Shown piece by piece: positions 35,456-44,342 of a DNA stretch of 64,000 bases. The notes below the pieces were generated by a model. It was not told the origin of the DNA. It did not search any database and worked only from the letters and a program-made list of their open reading frames with translations. Source of the stretch: Enemella dayhoffiae (GTDB lineage Bacteria > Actinomycetota > Actinomycetes > Propionibacteriales > Propionibacteriaceae). Position numbers and translations under genes: made by a program. The first letter of the stretch is position 1. The number at the start of each line of letters is the position of its first letter. The DNA is taken from positions 124,001-188,000 of the forward strand of contig NZ_NMVQ01000043.1 in the NCBI RefSeq assembly GCF_002250625.1, in the 5' to 3' direction.

Positions 35456-36514
35456 ATGTTCGTCCGTCGATTCGCCGCTCGTCTTGTTGCTGGCCTGCTG
35501 ATCGTGCTGTTCGTCGCGGGCGGGCAGGTCGCGGTCGCTCCGACGGCGCCGGCCTGCGCGTGCGGGGCGGCGCCGACGCGGGAGAACCAGCGGGTGACCG
35601 GTGAGACCGCGCTGATCACCTGGGACGGGCGGACCGAGACCATCGACCTGATCATGCGGCTTGGCGGGCGTGCCAGCGAGGCGGCGTGGATCATGCCCAC
35701 CCCCGCGGGCACTGAACTGTCGTTGGGCAGCAACAAGGTGTGGCCGGGGCTTGACGTGGCGATCGCGCCGCGACCGGTCAAGGTCGCCGACTGGACGCCC
35801 CGGTTCGACTGGCTGACGGGTGGGGACGCCCGCAGCGGCGGCGCCCCGCCGGGTTCGGGGGCGCGGGTCGAGCGGGTCGTCGACATCGGCCCGTTTCGGG
35901 TGACCACCCTGGTCGGTGACGCCGGCTCGGTGAACCGGTGGCTGGCGGAGAACCGCTATCCGGTGCGACCGGAGCTGGTGCCCACCTTTCAGGGCTATCT
36001 CGACCAGGGGTGGCGGATCCAGGCGGTACGCCTGGTCCCCGAGCAGGCCGGTGGCATGTTCCAGGAAAGCCTGCCCCCGCTGCGTTTGCGCTTCGACACA
36101 GATCGGGTGAGCTATCCGATCCGGCTCTCCCGGCACGCCGGCGGCAAGCAGCGCGTGGCACTCTATCTGGCCGCGCCACATCGGATGGCGATCACCACCG
36201 ACGCCGCGCCGGGGCAACCGCTCCAGCTGATGTACGCCGGCTGGCAGCCAGGTCGCCTGATCGAGCGCCCGGAAGGGTTCACCGGCGACGGGCGGATCTT
36301 CCTCACCGCCTGGTCCGGCAACGTCGACCCGGACGCCTTCGTCGCCGACTATGCCTTCGCCCGGGCACCCGACGACAGCGAATTCTTCCGCACCTACCCC
36401 GTGATGGACCGTACGCCCGGCCGGATCCTCGGTCTGCTGATCGTGGTGGTACCAGTGGTGCTGCTGGGGGTGGGCGTCATCGTGGCGTGGCTGCTGATTC
36501 GCCGTCGAGGCTGA
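35456..36514 (+). CDS. DUF2330 secreted/membrane protein
   Basis: 352 residues. A signal peptide (MFVRRFAARLVAGLLIVLFV) is followed by PACACGAAP, the cysteine pair typical after the signal of DUF2330 proteins. A long extracytoplasmic beta-type domain (TALITWDGRTETIDLIMRL, EAAWIMPTPAG) is followed by a C-terminal helix (LGLLIVVVPVVLLGVGVIV) and a basic end. Function unknown. ATG 35456 was preferred to 35426 because it starts the signal peptide. Its 3' end overlaps the decayed P450 on the other strand. Confidence 0.82.
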   Translation: MFVRRFAARLVAGLLIVLFVAGGQVAVAPTAPACACGAAPTRENQRVTGETALITWDGRTETIDLIMRLGGRASEAAWIMPTPAGTELSLGSNKVWPGLDVAIAPRPVKVADWTPRFDWLTGGDARSGGAPPGSGARVERVVDIGPFRVTTLVGDAGSVNRWLAENRYPVRPELVPTFQGYLDQGWRIQAVRLVPEQAGGMFQESLPPLRLRFDTDRVSYPIRLSRHAGGKQRVALYLAAPHRMAITTDAAPGQPLQLMYAGWQPGRLIERPEGFTGDGRIFLTAWSGNVDPDAFVADYAFARAPDDSEFFRTYPVMDRTPGRILGLLIVVVPVVLLGVGVIVAWLLIRRRG

Positions 36515-36524
36515 GCATGATGCC

Positions 36525-36868
36525 GTTCGCCGGCCGCATCGCCGACACCGCCACGGCGCGCACGCGCTGCGGTTCGAGGGTGAATCGACCTCGGGCGAGC
36601 AGTCGGGCCAGCATCACGGTGAGTTCGGTGGTCGCCATCGACGAGCCGATGCAGCGGAGGGGACCGCCCCGTCGGTCACCTCGGCCAGCTCGGCGCGAAG
36701 CCGATCCTGCAGCTCGGGGCGGGCGCCGACGGCGTACGACAGCCACCCCATCGCCCCGCTGGTGGTCTCGTCGTCGGGTCGAGCCGGCGGATCCGTTCGG
36801 CCGCGGTGTCGAGGTACGCCGACGCGGGCCCGGGCGGCCACCGCCCCCCGGTAGCGCGGAGTGTTCAA
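36525..36868 (-). pseudogene. cytochrome P450 remnant
   Basis: Two pieces of a P450 in different frames. From about 36790 down to 36665 one frame reads DDETTSGAMGWLSYAVGARP and ELQDRLRAELAEVTDG, which is the I-helix (with the ETT motif) and J-helix. The frame then changes, and GGPLRCIGSSMATTEL (about 36670-36620) gives the haem-binding motif with its cysteine, followed by LTVMLARLLARGRFTLEP, the L-helix and end. The N-terminal half and the stretch between I-helix and haem loop, including ExxR, are gone. The gene is thus truncated and internally deleted; it cannot bind haem correctly. Confidence 0.75.
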
Positions 36869-36898
36869 CCGGGCTCTTCACACAGAGGAATTTGGCGC

Positions 36899-39838
36899 TC
36901 AGCCCTTGGCGCGGCGTTCCGCCGCCAGTCGCTTGGCCCGCTCGATCGGACTTTCCTTGCCGTTGCTGCTCGTGGCCGGTGCCGATTCGGGCTGGTCACC
37001 GGGTGCCGCCTGGGTGGCTTCGGCGGGCTCAGCCTCCGGCTGGGTGGCTTCGACGGGCTCAGCCACCGTCAGATCGGCCGGGGCGGCCGGCGTGTTGGTG
37101 GTCGTCCGCTTTCCCTTGCCGGCCTTGAGTTTGGCGCGTTCGATGGGGGAGAGGGGCTTGTCGGTGGGTTCGGGCTGGGTGGCTTCGACGGACTCAGCCG
37201 CCGTGGGTTCGGCTGGTTCAGTCGTCGTGTCGCTGGCCGGCTGTTTTCCCTTGCCGGCCTTGAGCTTGGCACGCTCGATGGGTGAGAGCGGCTTGTTGCC
37301 CTGGGGGGTCTCGGTTGGCTCGGCCACCGTCTCCTTGGCATCGGGTGCTTCGACTCGCTGCGCTCGCTCAGCCGACGTATCGCTCTTGGCGGCGGCACCG
37401 GCAACCCCGGCACCCGCGGCACCCTTTCCGGCGGCCTTGAGTTTGGCGCGCTCGATGGGGGAGAGGGGCTTGTCGGTGGGCTCGGCCTGGGGGGCTTCGA
37501 CAGGCTCAGCCGCCGTTTCCTTGGCTTCGACAGGCTCAGCCGGAGGGGTGCGGGCTTCGACAGGCTCAACCACCTCGGGCTCGGCCATCGGCTGAGCGGC
37601 TTCGTCCTTCTGGGTGGCGATCGCAGGCTGGCCGCGGCGTACTGATTCCAACAGCAGCTGGGCGACGTCGAGCACCTCGACGTTCTCGCCGTTGCCGTCG
37701 TGCTGCTCGGCGGTGAGGCCGTCGGAGATCATCACCCGGCAGAACGGGCAGGCGGTGGCGATCGCCGAGTTGTCGTTCTGGCCCAGCACCGTGAGCGCCT
37801 CGGAGGTCCGGTTGCGGTTGATCCGCGTACCGATCTTCTCCTCCATCCACATCCGCGCACCGCCAGCGCCGCAGCAGAACGACTTCTCGGCGTGCCGCGG
37901 CATCTCGGCGTACGTCGCCCCGGGGATGGAGCCGAGCAGGTCGCGCGGCGCCTCATAGACCTGATTGTGCCGACCCAGATAGCACGGGTCGTGATAGGTG
38001 ATGGTGCGCCCGGCGACCTCACCGCTCGGCGCGGCGACCGGGGTGAGTCGACCGTCGCGGACCAGTCGGTTCAGCAGCTGGGTGTGGTGCACCACCTCGA
38101 GCTCGACGCCCACCTGCGGATATTCGTTCTTCAGCGTGTTCAGGCAGTGCGCGCAGGTGGTGATGACCTTGTGCGCCTTTGCCTCGGTCAGCGTCGCCGC
38201 GTTCTCGGCGGCCAGCTGCTGGAACACGAACTCGTTGCCCGAGCGCCGCGCCGGATCACCGGTACAGGTCTCCCCCTTGCCCAGCACGGCGAAGGTGACC
38301 CCGGCGGTGTTCAGCAGCTCGGCGACGGCCTGGGTGGTCTTCTTGGCGCGATCCTCGAACGCACCGGCGCAACCGACCCAGAACAGGTATTCGACCCCGC
38401 TCAGGTCCTCCACGTCCTCGCCGACCACCGGCACCTCGAACGGCAGCCCCTTGGCCCAGTCCATCCGCCCGTTGCGGTTCAGGTTCCACGGGTTGCCCTT
38501 GGTCTCCAGGCCCTTGTAGAGCCCGTTCAGCTCCTCGGGGAACTCCGACTTCACCAGCACCTCGAAGCGGCGCATGTCGAGGATGTGGTCGACGTGCTCG
38601 ATGTCCACCGGGCACTGCTGCACGCAGGCGCCACAGCTGGTGCACGACCACAGCACGTCGGGGTCGATCACGCCGACCGTGCCGTCGGTGCCGACCTGGA
38701 TCGGGCCCCCGTGGGCCTGGGCGGCGACGTCCGGGTTGGGTCCGACCAGCGGACGTTCCGCCTCCGCGCGTACGCCCTCGGGCAGGCCCGCGCGGGCCGA
38801 CTCGGCGGCCTGCAGATAGGGCGCCTTGGCGTACGCGTGCTCGCGCAGCCCCATGATCAGCAGCTTCGGCGACAGCGGCTTGTCGGTCGCCCACGCCGGA
38901 CACTGCGACTGGCAACGCCCGCACTCGGTGCACGAGGTGAAGTCGAGCAGCCCCTTCCAGGTGAAGTCCTCCACCTTGCCGACGCCGAGTCGCTCCTGGT
39001 CGTCCTCCTCCAGCTCCTCGACGTCCTCCAACCCGATGGGGCGGCCGTCGAGGTTGATCGGCTGCAGCTCACCGAGCGCGGTGCCGCGGGCCTTCCGCTT
39101 GAACCAGATGTTCGGCCAGGCGGTGAACCGGTGCCAGGCCACGCCCATCGTCAGAATCAGCCCGAGTGTGCAGAACCAGACCATCGAGATGATGATCTTG
39201 ATCGCCGCGACCCAGACGATCGCGGTCTCCAGCGCCTCCACCGACATCCCCTGTGGGGCGAGAAAAAAGGTGAGCGGGAAGTGGAACGGGGTGGCGTACT
39301 CCGGCTTCTCGTGCGCCAGCAGCGCGAAGTCGAGCGCTCGCATCACCAGCTCCAGCAGGCCGATCGCCAGGATGGTCAGCTCGATGTAGATCGCCTGACC
39401 GTTGTGCGACCCGAAGAAGCGGCCCTTGCCGTTGCCCACCACGAAGAACCGGTTGATCATCAGGTAGATGATTGCGAGCAGGGTGAGCCAGGACAGGATC
39501 TCGGTGCCCCACTCATAGAGGAAGAAGTGCCCGATGATCGGCAGCGCGAAGCTCGGCGAGAACAGCTGTCCATAGGCCGCGACCAGCGTGAAGAACAGGT
39601 AGAGGAAGCCCAGGAACACCGCCCAGTGCGCCACACCGACCTTGGTCCACTGCCGCATCCGGGTGTGCAGGAAGGTCTCCAGCAGCAGTGCCTTCCAGCG
39701 CTCACCCGGGTTGTCGGTACGCCCGAGGGTCGGCTGCCCGAGCTTCACCACCCCGACGATCCGCGCGACCGCGCGAGCGAACAGGGCGACGCCGATGACC
39801 GAGATCAGCAGGGCCAGGACTACGGGCACAGTGTTCAC
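36899..39838 (-). CDS. membrane Fe-S heterodisulfide-reductase-like oxidoreductase with repeat tail
   Basis: 979 residues from GTG 39838 (ATG 39874 is possible but lacks a binding site). Domain order: five or six membrane helices of the DsrM/NarI type (about 1-245), two [4Fe-4S] motifs (CTECGRCQSQCPAW and CTSCGACVQQCPVDIEH), and two CCG domains (CAGAFEDRAKK to TCAHCLNTLKNEYP; HDPCYLGRHNQVYE to SFCCGAGGARMWMEE) that bind a further cluster. It likely carries electrons between the quinone pool and a soluble partner such as a disulfide or lactate/glycolate. The last ~250 residues are disordered, with four copies of SPIERAKLKA separated by AEPVEA-type repeats, which is unusual. Confidence 0.9.
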   Translation of the reverse strand: MNTVPVVLALLISVIGVALFARAVARIVGVVKLGQPTLGRTDNPGERWKALLLETFLHTRMRQWTKVGVAHWAVFLGFLYLFFTLVAAYGQLFSPSFALPIIGHFFLYEWGTEILSWLTLLAIIYLMINRFFVVGNGKGRFFGSHNGQAIYIELTILAIGLLELVMRALDFALLAHEKPEYATPFHFPLTFFLAPQGMSVEALETAIVWVAAIKIIISMVWFCTLGLILTMGVAWHRFTAWPNIWFKRKARGTALGELQPINLDGRPIGLEDVEELEEDDQERLGVGKVEDFTWKGLLDFTSCTECGRCQSQCPAWATDKPLSPKLLIMGLREHAYAKAPYLQAAESARAGLPEGVRAEAERPLVGPNPDVAAQAHGGPIQVGTDGTVGVIDPDVLWSCTSCGACVQQCPVDIEHVDHILDMRRFEVLVKSEFPEELNGLYKGLETKGNPWNLNRNGRMDWAKGLPFEVPVVGEDVEDLSGVEYLFWVGCAGAFEDRAKKTTQAVAELLNTAGVTFAVLGKGETCTGDPARRSGNEFVFQQLAAENAATLTEAKAHKVITTCAHCLNTLKNEYPQVGVELEVVHHTQLLNRLVRDGRLTPVAAPSGEVAGRTITYHDPCYLGRHNQVYEAPRDLLGSIPGATYAEMPRHAEKSFCCGAGGARMWMEEKIGTRINRNRTSEALTVLGQNDNSAIATACPFCRVMISDGLTAEQHDGNGENVEVLDVAQLLLESVRRGQPAIATQKDEAAQPMAEPEVVEPVEARTPPAEPVEAKETAAEPVEAPQAEPTDKPLSPIERAKLKAAGKGAAGAGVAGAAAKSDTSAERAQRVEAPDAKETVAEPTETPQGNKPLSPIERAKLKAGKGKQPASDTTTEPAEPTAAESVEATQPEPTDKPLSPIERAKLKAGKGKRTTTNTPAAPADLTVAEPVEATQPEAEPAEATQAAPGDQPESAPATSSNGKESPIERAKRLAAERRAKG
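37015..37570 (-). repeat. repeat-rich 3' tail of the Fe-S oxidoreductase gene
   Basis: Three perfect or near-perfect copies of gcttcgacaggctcagc at 37494-37510, 37524-37540 and 37554-37570, variant copies near 37017, 37048 and 37181, and a related longer form at 37347-37373 (gcttcgactcgctgcgctcg and on). They alternate with three copies of a unit coding KPLSPIERAKLKAGKGK plus the ancestral last copy SPIERAKRLAAERR. The repeats are in frame, read AEPVEA on the coding strand. Confidence 0.85.
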
Positions 39839-39938
39839 GCAACACTCCGATGGGTCGGTGGTTTCGGTGCCCATTGTGCGGCACGCGGCGTTTGCGCCAT
39901 GTTACTGCTCAGTAGGGCCCCGGGGCCAGTGCCTCGTC

Positions 39939-40598
39939 TCAGCCGCCCGCCGCGCCGGCCGAGGCACCCGCGCTCTGCGCGGCCTGAATCGCCTTGTACG
40001 CCGCCTCCGCGGCCCAGTTCTCCTCGCGCAACTGCTTGGCTCGCGCCTTCACCGCCCGCTTCGCCGCACCGGACGCCTCGTCACCGATCATCGTGTGCGC
40101 CAGGTTGAGTGCGGACAGTACGCCGACCAGGGCTGCGGTCTCGGCGTCCGGGGCCTCGTTCTCGGCCAGCACCCGGAACAGCTGGGCGCGCACCTGCTGC
40201 TCCGGCTCCGGATTCACCGTCGGGTGCCGGGTGACCGGGATGAACCCGAGCACGGCCTGCTCTACGTCGCGCAGGATCCCGGCCCCGACCAGCCGCTCCT
40301 GCAGCGGTTTGCGGACGTGGCGATGGAGCCGGGTGATCGAGCTCTGCCGGAACCGGTCGCGACCGGCCAGCCGGGCCAGGGCGTCATCCAGCAGCGCGTC
40401 GTCGGTGGGGGAGTCGTCGACCACCACCACCCGGTTCGCCCAATGTCCGCGCTCACCCTTCTCGGTCAGGCGTACCCGCCCGCGCAGCGCCAGGTCCAGC
40501 AGCACCGCACCGGCCAGCCCATAGTCGGCGTACTGACCCTTCACCTTCCCGGTGTCGTCGGCGGTGAGCAGCAGCAGGAGCTTCTCGGCGATCAGCAT
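39939..40598 (-). CDS. GPP34 (Golgi phosphoprotein 3-like) family protein
   Basis: 219 residues. The start MLIAEKLLLLLTADDTGK and GLAGAVLLDLALRGRVRL are typical of the GPP34 family; C-terminal Ala-rich helix ends the protein. Eukaryotic members bind phosphoinositides and sort glycosyltransferases. The bacterial role is not known. Its start is defined by a leaderless promoter (TAGCGT 6 bases upstream). It is divergent from the osmoprotectant importer. Confidence 0.88.
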   Translation of the reverse strand: MLIAEKLLLLLTADDTGKVKGQYADYGLAGAVLLDLALRGRVRLTEKGERGHWANRVVVVDDSPTDDALLDDALARLAGRDRFRQSSITRLHRHVRKPLQERLVGAGILRDVEQAVLGFIPVTRHPTVNPEPEQQVRAQLFRVLAENEAPDAETAALVGVLSALNLAHTMIGDEASGAAKRAVKARAKQLREENWAAEAAYKAIQAAQSAGASAGAAGG

Positions 40599-40604
40599 GG
40601 CGCC

Positions 40605-40610
40605 ACGCTA
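40605..40610 (-). promoter_or_regulatory. -10 hexamer of a leaderless promoter (GPP34 gene)
   Basis: TAGCGT on the minus strand, exactly 6 bases before ATG 40598. Confidence 0.5.
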
Positions 40611-40653
40611 GCCCGTGGATCGGGTCGTCCCCGGCGATGTCGGTGACAGCGGT

Positions 40654-40659
40654 TAGGCT
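40654..40659 (+). promoter_or_regulatory. -10 hexamer of the osmoprotectant operon
   Basis: TAGGCT, 38 bases before the TTG start at 40697, so this transcript has a leader of about 30 bases with an agcgagg binding site. The -35 is unclear. Confidence 0.35.
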
Positions 40660-40696
40660 GGTCGGACTTCCCCAGTCCCCGGCAGCGAGGATCGCC

Positions 40697-42046
40697 TTGA
40701 TCGAGTTCAAGTCGGTGTCCAAGGTCTACCCGGACGGCACCCGCGCGGTGTCCGATCTCGACCTCACGGTGCCCTCCGACGGCATCACCGTCATGGTCGG
40801 TCCGTCCGGTTGCGGCAAGACGACCCTGCTGCGGATGGTGAACCGGATGGTCGAGCCGAGCTCCGGTTCGATCGAGTGGGACGGCACCCCGATCCGCAAG
40901 CTGAAGAAGACGGTGCTGCGCCGGCAGATGGGTTACGTGATCCAGAACGGTGGGCTGTTCCCGCACCGCACCATCGTCGAGAACATCGGCACGGTCCCCG
41001 AGCTGCTCGGCTGGTCCGACGCCAAGATCACCGCCCGCGCCCACGAACTGCTCGAGCTGGTCGGGCTCGATCGCAAGCTCGCCCGCCGTTTCCCGGCCCA
41101 GTTGTCCGGTGGGCAGCAGCAGCGCGTCGGCGTGGCCCGGGCGCTGGCCGCCAATCCCGACCTGCTGCTGATGGACGAGCCGTTCTCGGCGGTCGACCCG
41201 CTGGTGCGCGCCGACCTGCAGGAGTTGGTGAAGAAGCTGCAGCGGGAGCTGAACAAGACGATCCTGCTGATCACCCACGACATGGACGAGGCGCTCAGCA
41301 TGGGTGACCGGGTGGCCGTGCTGCGCACCGGCGGCGTGCTGGCCCAGTTCGACACCCCCGACGAGATCCTGGACAACCCGGCCGACGACTTCGTCGCCTC
41401 CTTCGTGGGACGCGACCGCGGTTACCGTTCGCTGAACTTCGCCGGTACGCCGGATGCGCCGCTGGAGCGGGTGCGGACCGTGCGCAACGCCGCCCACCAG
41501 CGCGGCGAGGGGCAGACCGGCGAACCGGTGCTGGTGGTGGACGCCGACGGTCTCCCGCTGGGCTGGGCAGACAACGCTCGCCCCGGTCGGCTGCTCGGGC
41601 TGGGCAGCACGTTCACCCACCCCGGTGCCCCGCTGCGCGAGCTGGTCGAGGCGGCCCTCACCTCCCCGGTCGGACTGGCCGTGGCCGTCGGGGCGGACAA
41701 CCGGTACGCCGGCGTCCTCCCCGCCACCCGGGTGATGGAACAGGTCAAGGCCTACCGCGCCGAGGTTGCCGACGATCAGGTGGCCCGTCAGGTGAAGGCC
41801 GAACAGGACGCCGAGGCCGCCCGGATCGAGGCCGAACGGCTCGCCGCCGAAAAGGCCGCAGAGGAGGAGCGCCGCCGCGCCGAGGCTGCCGCCGCCGAGG
41901 AGGAGCGCCGCAACGCCAAGGGGCGCAGGCGTCGCAAGGAACCGGTGGGCGACGAGTCCCCGCGTTCGGTGAGCGAGGAGCGCGGCGAGTCCCCACGGTC
42001 GGTGAGCGAGGAGCGCGGCGACGAGTCGAAGGGCAAGACCCCGTGA
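40697..42046 (+). CDS. osmoprotectant ABC transporter ATPase (OpuCA/ProV type)
   Basis: 449 residues, TTG start supported by agcgagg upstream and by the conserved N-terminus LIEFKSVSKVYPDGTRAVSD. Walker A GPSGCGKTT with Lys41, Q-loop VIQNGGLFPHRT, signature LSGGQQQRVGVARAL, Walker B LLLMDEPFSAVDP. A degenerate CBS-like regulatory region follows (about 255-350), then a charged coiled coil (RIEAERLAAEKAAEEERRR). The tail carries a 33-base direct repeat coding SPRSVSEERGE, unlike the rest. It energises glycine betaine/choline-type uptake. GTGA overlap to the first permease. Confidence 0.93.
   Translation: MIEFKSVSKVYPDGTRAVSDLDLTVPSDGITVMVGPSGCGKTTLLRMVNRMVEPSSGSIEWDGTPIRKLKKTVLRRQMGYVIQNGGLFPHRTIVENIGTVPELLGWSDAKITARAHELLELVGLDRKLARRFPAQLSGGQQQRVGVARALAANPDLLLMDEPFSAVDPLVRADLQELVKKLQRELNKTILLITHDMDEALSMGDRVAVLRTGGVLAQFDTPDEILDNPADDFVASFVGRDRGYRSLNFAGTPDAPLERVRTVRNAAHQRGEGQTGEPVLVVDADGLPLGWADNARPGRLLGLGSTFTHPGAPLRELVEAALTSPVGLAVAVGADNRYAGVLPATRVMEQVKAYRAEVADDQVARQVKAEQDAEAARIEAERLAAEKAAEEERRRAEAAAAEEERRNAKGRRRRKEPVGDESPRSVSEERGESPRSVSEERGDESKGKTP
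41954..42030 (+). repeat. two in-frame 33-base direct repeats (SEER family) in the OpuCA tail
   Basis: The unit starting gagtccccgcgttcggtgag recurs at 41954 and 41987 and codes SPRSVSEERGE, followed by DES. The core gagcgaggagcgc is the same as at 18252-18323 in the DUF58 gene. Confidence 0.8.
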
Positions 42047-42693
42047 TCGACTGGACCTGGCTGCAGGCCAACACCTCCGAGATCGTCGGGCGGACCGGCG
42101 AGCACGTGGTGCTCTCCCTGCTCCCGGTGCTGATCGGCCTGGTCCTGGCGCTGCCGGCCGGTTATCTGGTCAGCCGCAGCGGCCGTGCCGCCGGGGCCTG
42201 GCTGGCCGTGCTCGGGCTGCTCTATGCGATCCCCTCGATCGCCATGTTCGTGCTGATGCCGATGATCCTCGGGACGAGGATGCTCGACCCGGCCAACGTC
42301 GTCGCGGCCCTGAGCGTGTACGCCTTCGCGCTGCTGGTGCGCAATGTCAGCGACGGCTTCCGCGCGGTCGACGAGACCGTGCGCCAGTCGGCGGTGGCGA
42401 TGGGTTACGGCCCGGTACGCCGAGTGCTCGGTGTCGAGCTGCCGCTGGCGATGCCGGTCATCTTCTCCGGCCTGCGCGTGGCGACGGTCTCGAACATCTC
42501 GCTGGTCTCGGTCGGTGCGGTGATCGGCATGGGTGCGCTCGGTGAATATTTCACCCAGGGGTTCGACCAGGGGTTCGCCACCCCGATCGTGATCGCCATG
42601 GTGCTGATCCTGGTGCTGGCCCTGGTCGCTGACGGGCTGATCCTGTTCCTACAGCGGGTTTTCCTGCCCTGGTTCGGATTGAGGGCGCGATGA
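42043..42693 (+). CDS. osmoprotectant ABC permease (OpuCB type)
   Basis: 216 residues, five or six helices. Typical LLYAIPSIAMFVLMPMILGT and the ATPase-contact loop ETVRQSAVAMGYGPVRRVLG are present, as is the family segment VSNISLVSVGAVIGMGALGE. GTG 42043 overlaps the ATPase stop; the stop overlaps the next permease (ATGA). Confidence 0.93.
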   Translation: MIDWTWLQANTSEIVGRTGEHVVLSLLPVLIGLVLALPAGYLVSRSGRAAGAWLAVLGLLYAIPSIAMFVLMPMILGTRMLDPANVVAALSVYAFALLVRNVSDGFRAVDETVRQSAVAMGYGPVRRVLGVELPLAMPVIFSGLRVATVSNISLVSVGAVIGMGALGEYFTQGFDQGFATPIVIAMVLILVLALVADGLILFLQRVFLPWFGLRAR

Positions 42694-43412
42694 ATCTGTT
42701 CGACCACCTGCTCGACCCGACGAAGTGGACCGGCGGCGACGGAATCGGCGCCCGGTTGCTGGAGCACCTCTTCTATTCCGGGGTCTCGCTGCTCGCGGCG
42801 ATGCTGATCGCCATCCCGCTCGGCATCCTGATCGGGCACACCCGCCGCGGCAACGTGGTCGTCGCCGGGATCAGCAACGCCACTCGGGCCATCCCCACCC
42901 TCGGTCTGCTGGTGCTGGCGGTCACGCTGATGGGCACCGGCACTCTGCCCGTGGTGCTCTGCCTGGCGGTGCTCGCCATCCCGCCGATCCTGAATGGCAC
43001 CGTCTCCGGATTTCTCAACGCCGACAGGGATGCCGTGCTCGCCGCCCACGCGATGGGGATGACCCCGATGCAGGTGATCCGCCGGGTGGAGTGGCCGCTC
43101 GCGCTGCCGTTGGTGGTGTCCGGCGTACGCTCGGCGGTGCTGCAGGTGATCGCCACCGCCACCGTCGCCGCGATGGCCGCCTCCGGAGGGCTGGGCCGAC
43201 TGGTGCTGGATGGGCAGAAGCGCCAGGGCGGCTATCCGGAGGTGTTCGCCGGGGCGGTGCTGGTGATGGCGCTCGCCATCGCCCTCGACATCGCCCTCGG
43301 CGCGTTGACCGCCGCGCTGCGCCGCCGCACGCGGGGGCGTACCTGCAAGGATGATCCGAAAGACACAGGCACCACCGCAGCACCTACCGAGACCGTTGAC
43401 GCGAAAGGCTGA
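42690..43412 (+). CDS. osmoprotectant ABC permease (OpuCD type)
   Basis: 240 residues, paralogous to the previous gene. ATG 42690 overlaps the previous stop. Marks are NATRAIPTLGLLVLAVTLMG, AHAMGMTPMQVIRRVEWPLA and TATVAAMAASGGLGRLVLDG. C-terminal 30 residues are polar and variable. Confidence 0.93.
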   Translation: MNLFDHLLDPTKWTGGDGIGARLLEHLFYSGVSLLAAMLIAIPLGILIGHTRRGNVVVAGISNATRAIPTLGLLVLAVTLMGTGTLPVVLCLAVLAIPPILNGTVSGFLNADRDAVLAAHAMGMTPMQVIRRVEWPLALPLVVSGVRSAVLQVIATATVAAMAASGGLGRLVLDGQKRQGGYPEVFAGAVLVMALAIALDIALGALTAALRRRTRGRTCKDDPKDTGTTAAPTETVDAKG

Positions 43413-43415
43413 CCG

Positions 43416-44339
43416 ATGAGACGTCGCAACTTCCTGGCCCTGGCGGCCATCGCCCCGCTTGTCGGCTGTGGCGTGGGCAAGGACCCGATGGCCCAGTCCA
43501 GCTCCACCCCGGGTGCCTCCGGGGCCCCCGCCCAGGGCGGCATCGCCGTCGGCTCGGCCAACTTCACCGAATCGATGGTGCTCGCCGAGTTGTACGCCCA
43601 GGCGATGTCCGCCAAGGGGATCCAGGCCAGCACCAAACACGGCATCGGCAGCCGCGAGGTCTACCTCAAGGCGTTGCAGGACGGGTCGATCCAGCTGGTG
43701 CCCGAATACGGCGGCAACCTGCTGCAATACCTGGCCAAGGACAACCCGGCCACCAAGGCCCCCGAGATCGAGCAGGCGCTGGCCACCGTCGTCGCCCAGA
43801 AGAACCTGGCCGTACTCAAGGCCTCCCAGGCCGCCGACCAGGACGTCTACTGCGTGACCAGCAGCTATGCCCAGGCGAACGGCCTGGCCAGCCTGGCCGA
43901 CCTGAAGAAGATCTCCGCCAAGGCCGCCCTCGGTGGCCCCGCCGAGCTCAAGCAGCGCCCCTACGGCCCGCCCGGGCTCGAGGCGATCTATGGCGCCAAG
44001 TTTGCCGAGTTCCGCACCTACGACGCGATGGCGGTGAAGGTGAAGGACCTGCTGGACAACAAGGTGCAGGTCGCCACCTTCTTCACCACCGACGCCGCGA
44101 TCAGTGACAACAAGCTGGTCATGCTGACCGATCCGCAGCAGATGATCCTGCCGCAGCAGGTGATCCCGCTGGTCCGCGCCGACGTGAAGAACAACGCCGC
44201 TGCGGTGCAGGCGGTCGAGGCGGTTCAGGCGGCGCTCACCACGGCCGAACTGACCGCGCTGAACAAGCAGGTCGACACCAACCACCTCGACCCCAAGAAG
44301 GTCGCCGGCGACTGGCTGAAGGCCAAGCAGCTGGCCTGA
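43416..44339 (+). CDS. osmoprotectant-binding lipoprotein (OpuCC type)
   Basis: 307 residues. The signal peptide with lipobox (PLVGCGVG) anchors it outside. The ligand domain shows VGSANFTESMVLAELYAQAM, GSREVYLKALQDGSIQLVPE and FFTTDAAISDNKLVMLTDPQ, the family pattern for glycine betaine, carnitine or choline binding. It completes the four-gene operon ATPase - permease - permease - binding protein. It converges on the next glucosaminidase gene with 3 bases between the stops. Confidence 0.93.
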   Translation: MRRRNFLALAAIAPLVGCGVGKDPMAQSSSTPGASGAPAQGGIAVGSANFTESMVLAELYAQAMSAKGIQASTKHGIGSREVYLKALQDGSIQLVPEYGGNLLQYLAKDNPATKAPEIEQALATVVAQKNLAVLKASQAADQDVYCVTSSYAQANGLASLADLKKISAKAALGGPAELKQRPYGPPGLEAIYGAKFAEFRTYDAMAVKVKDLLDNKVQVATFFTTDAAISDNKLVMLTDPQQMILPQQVIPLVRADVKNNAAAVQAVEAVQAALTTAELTALNKQVDTNHLDPKKVAGDWLKAKQLA

Positions 44340-44342
44340 GCC

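Noticed and set aside
37015-37570. CRISPR-like array in the tail of the Fe-S gene
   Set aside because: Copies are unevenly spaced, within a coding frame, and no cas gene is nearby; they belong to the dispersed repeat family.
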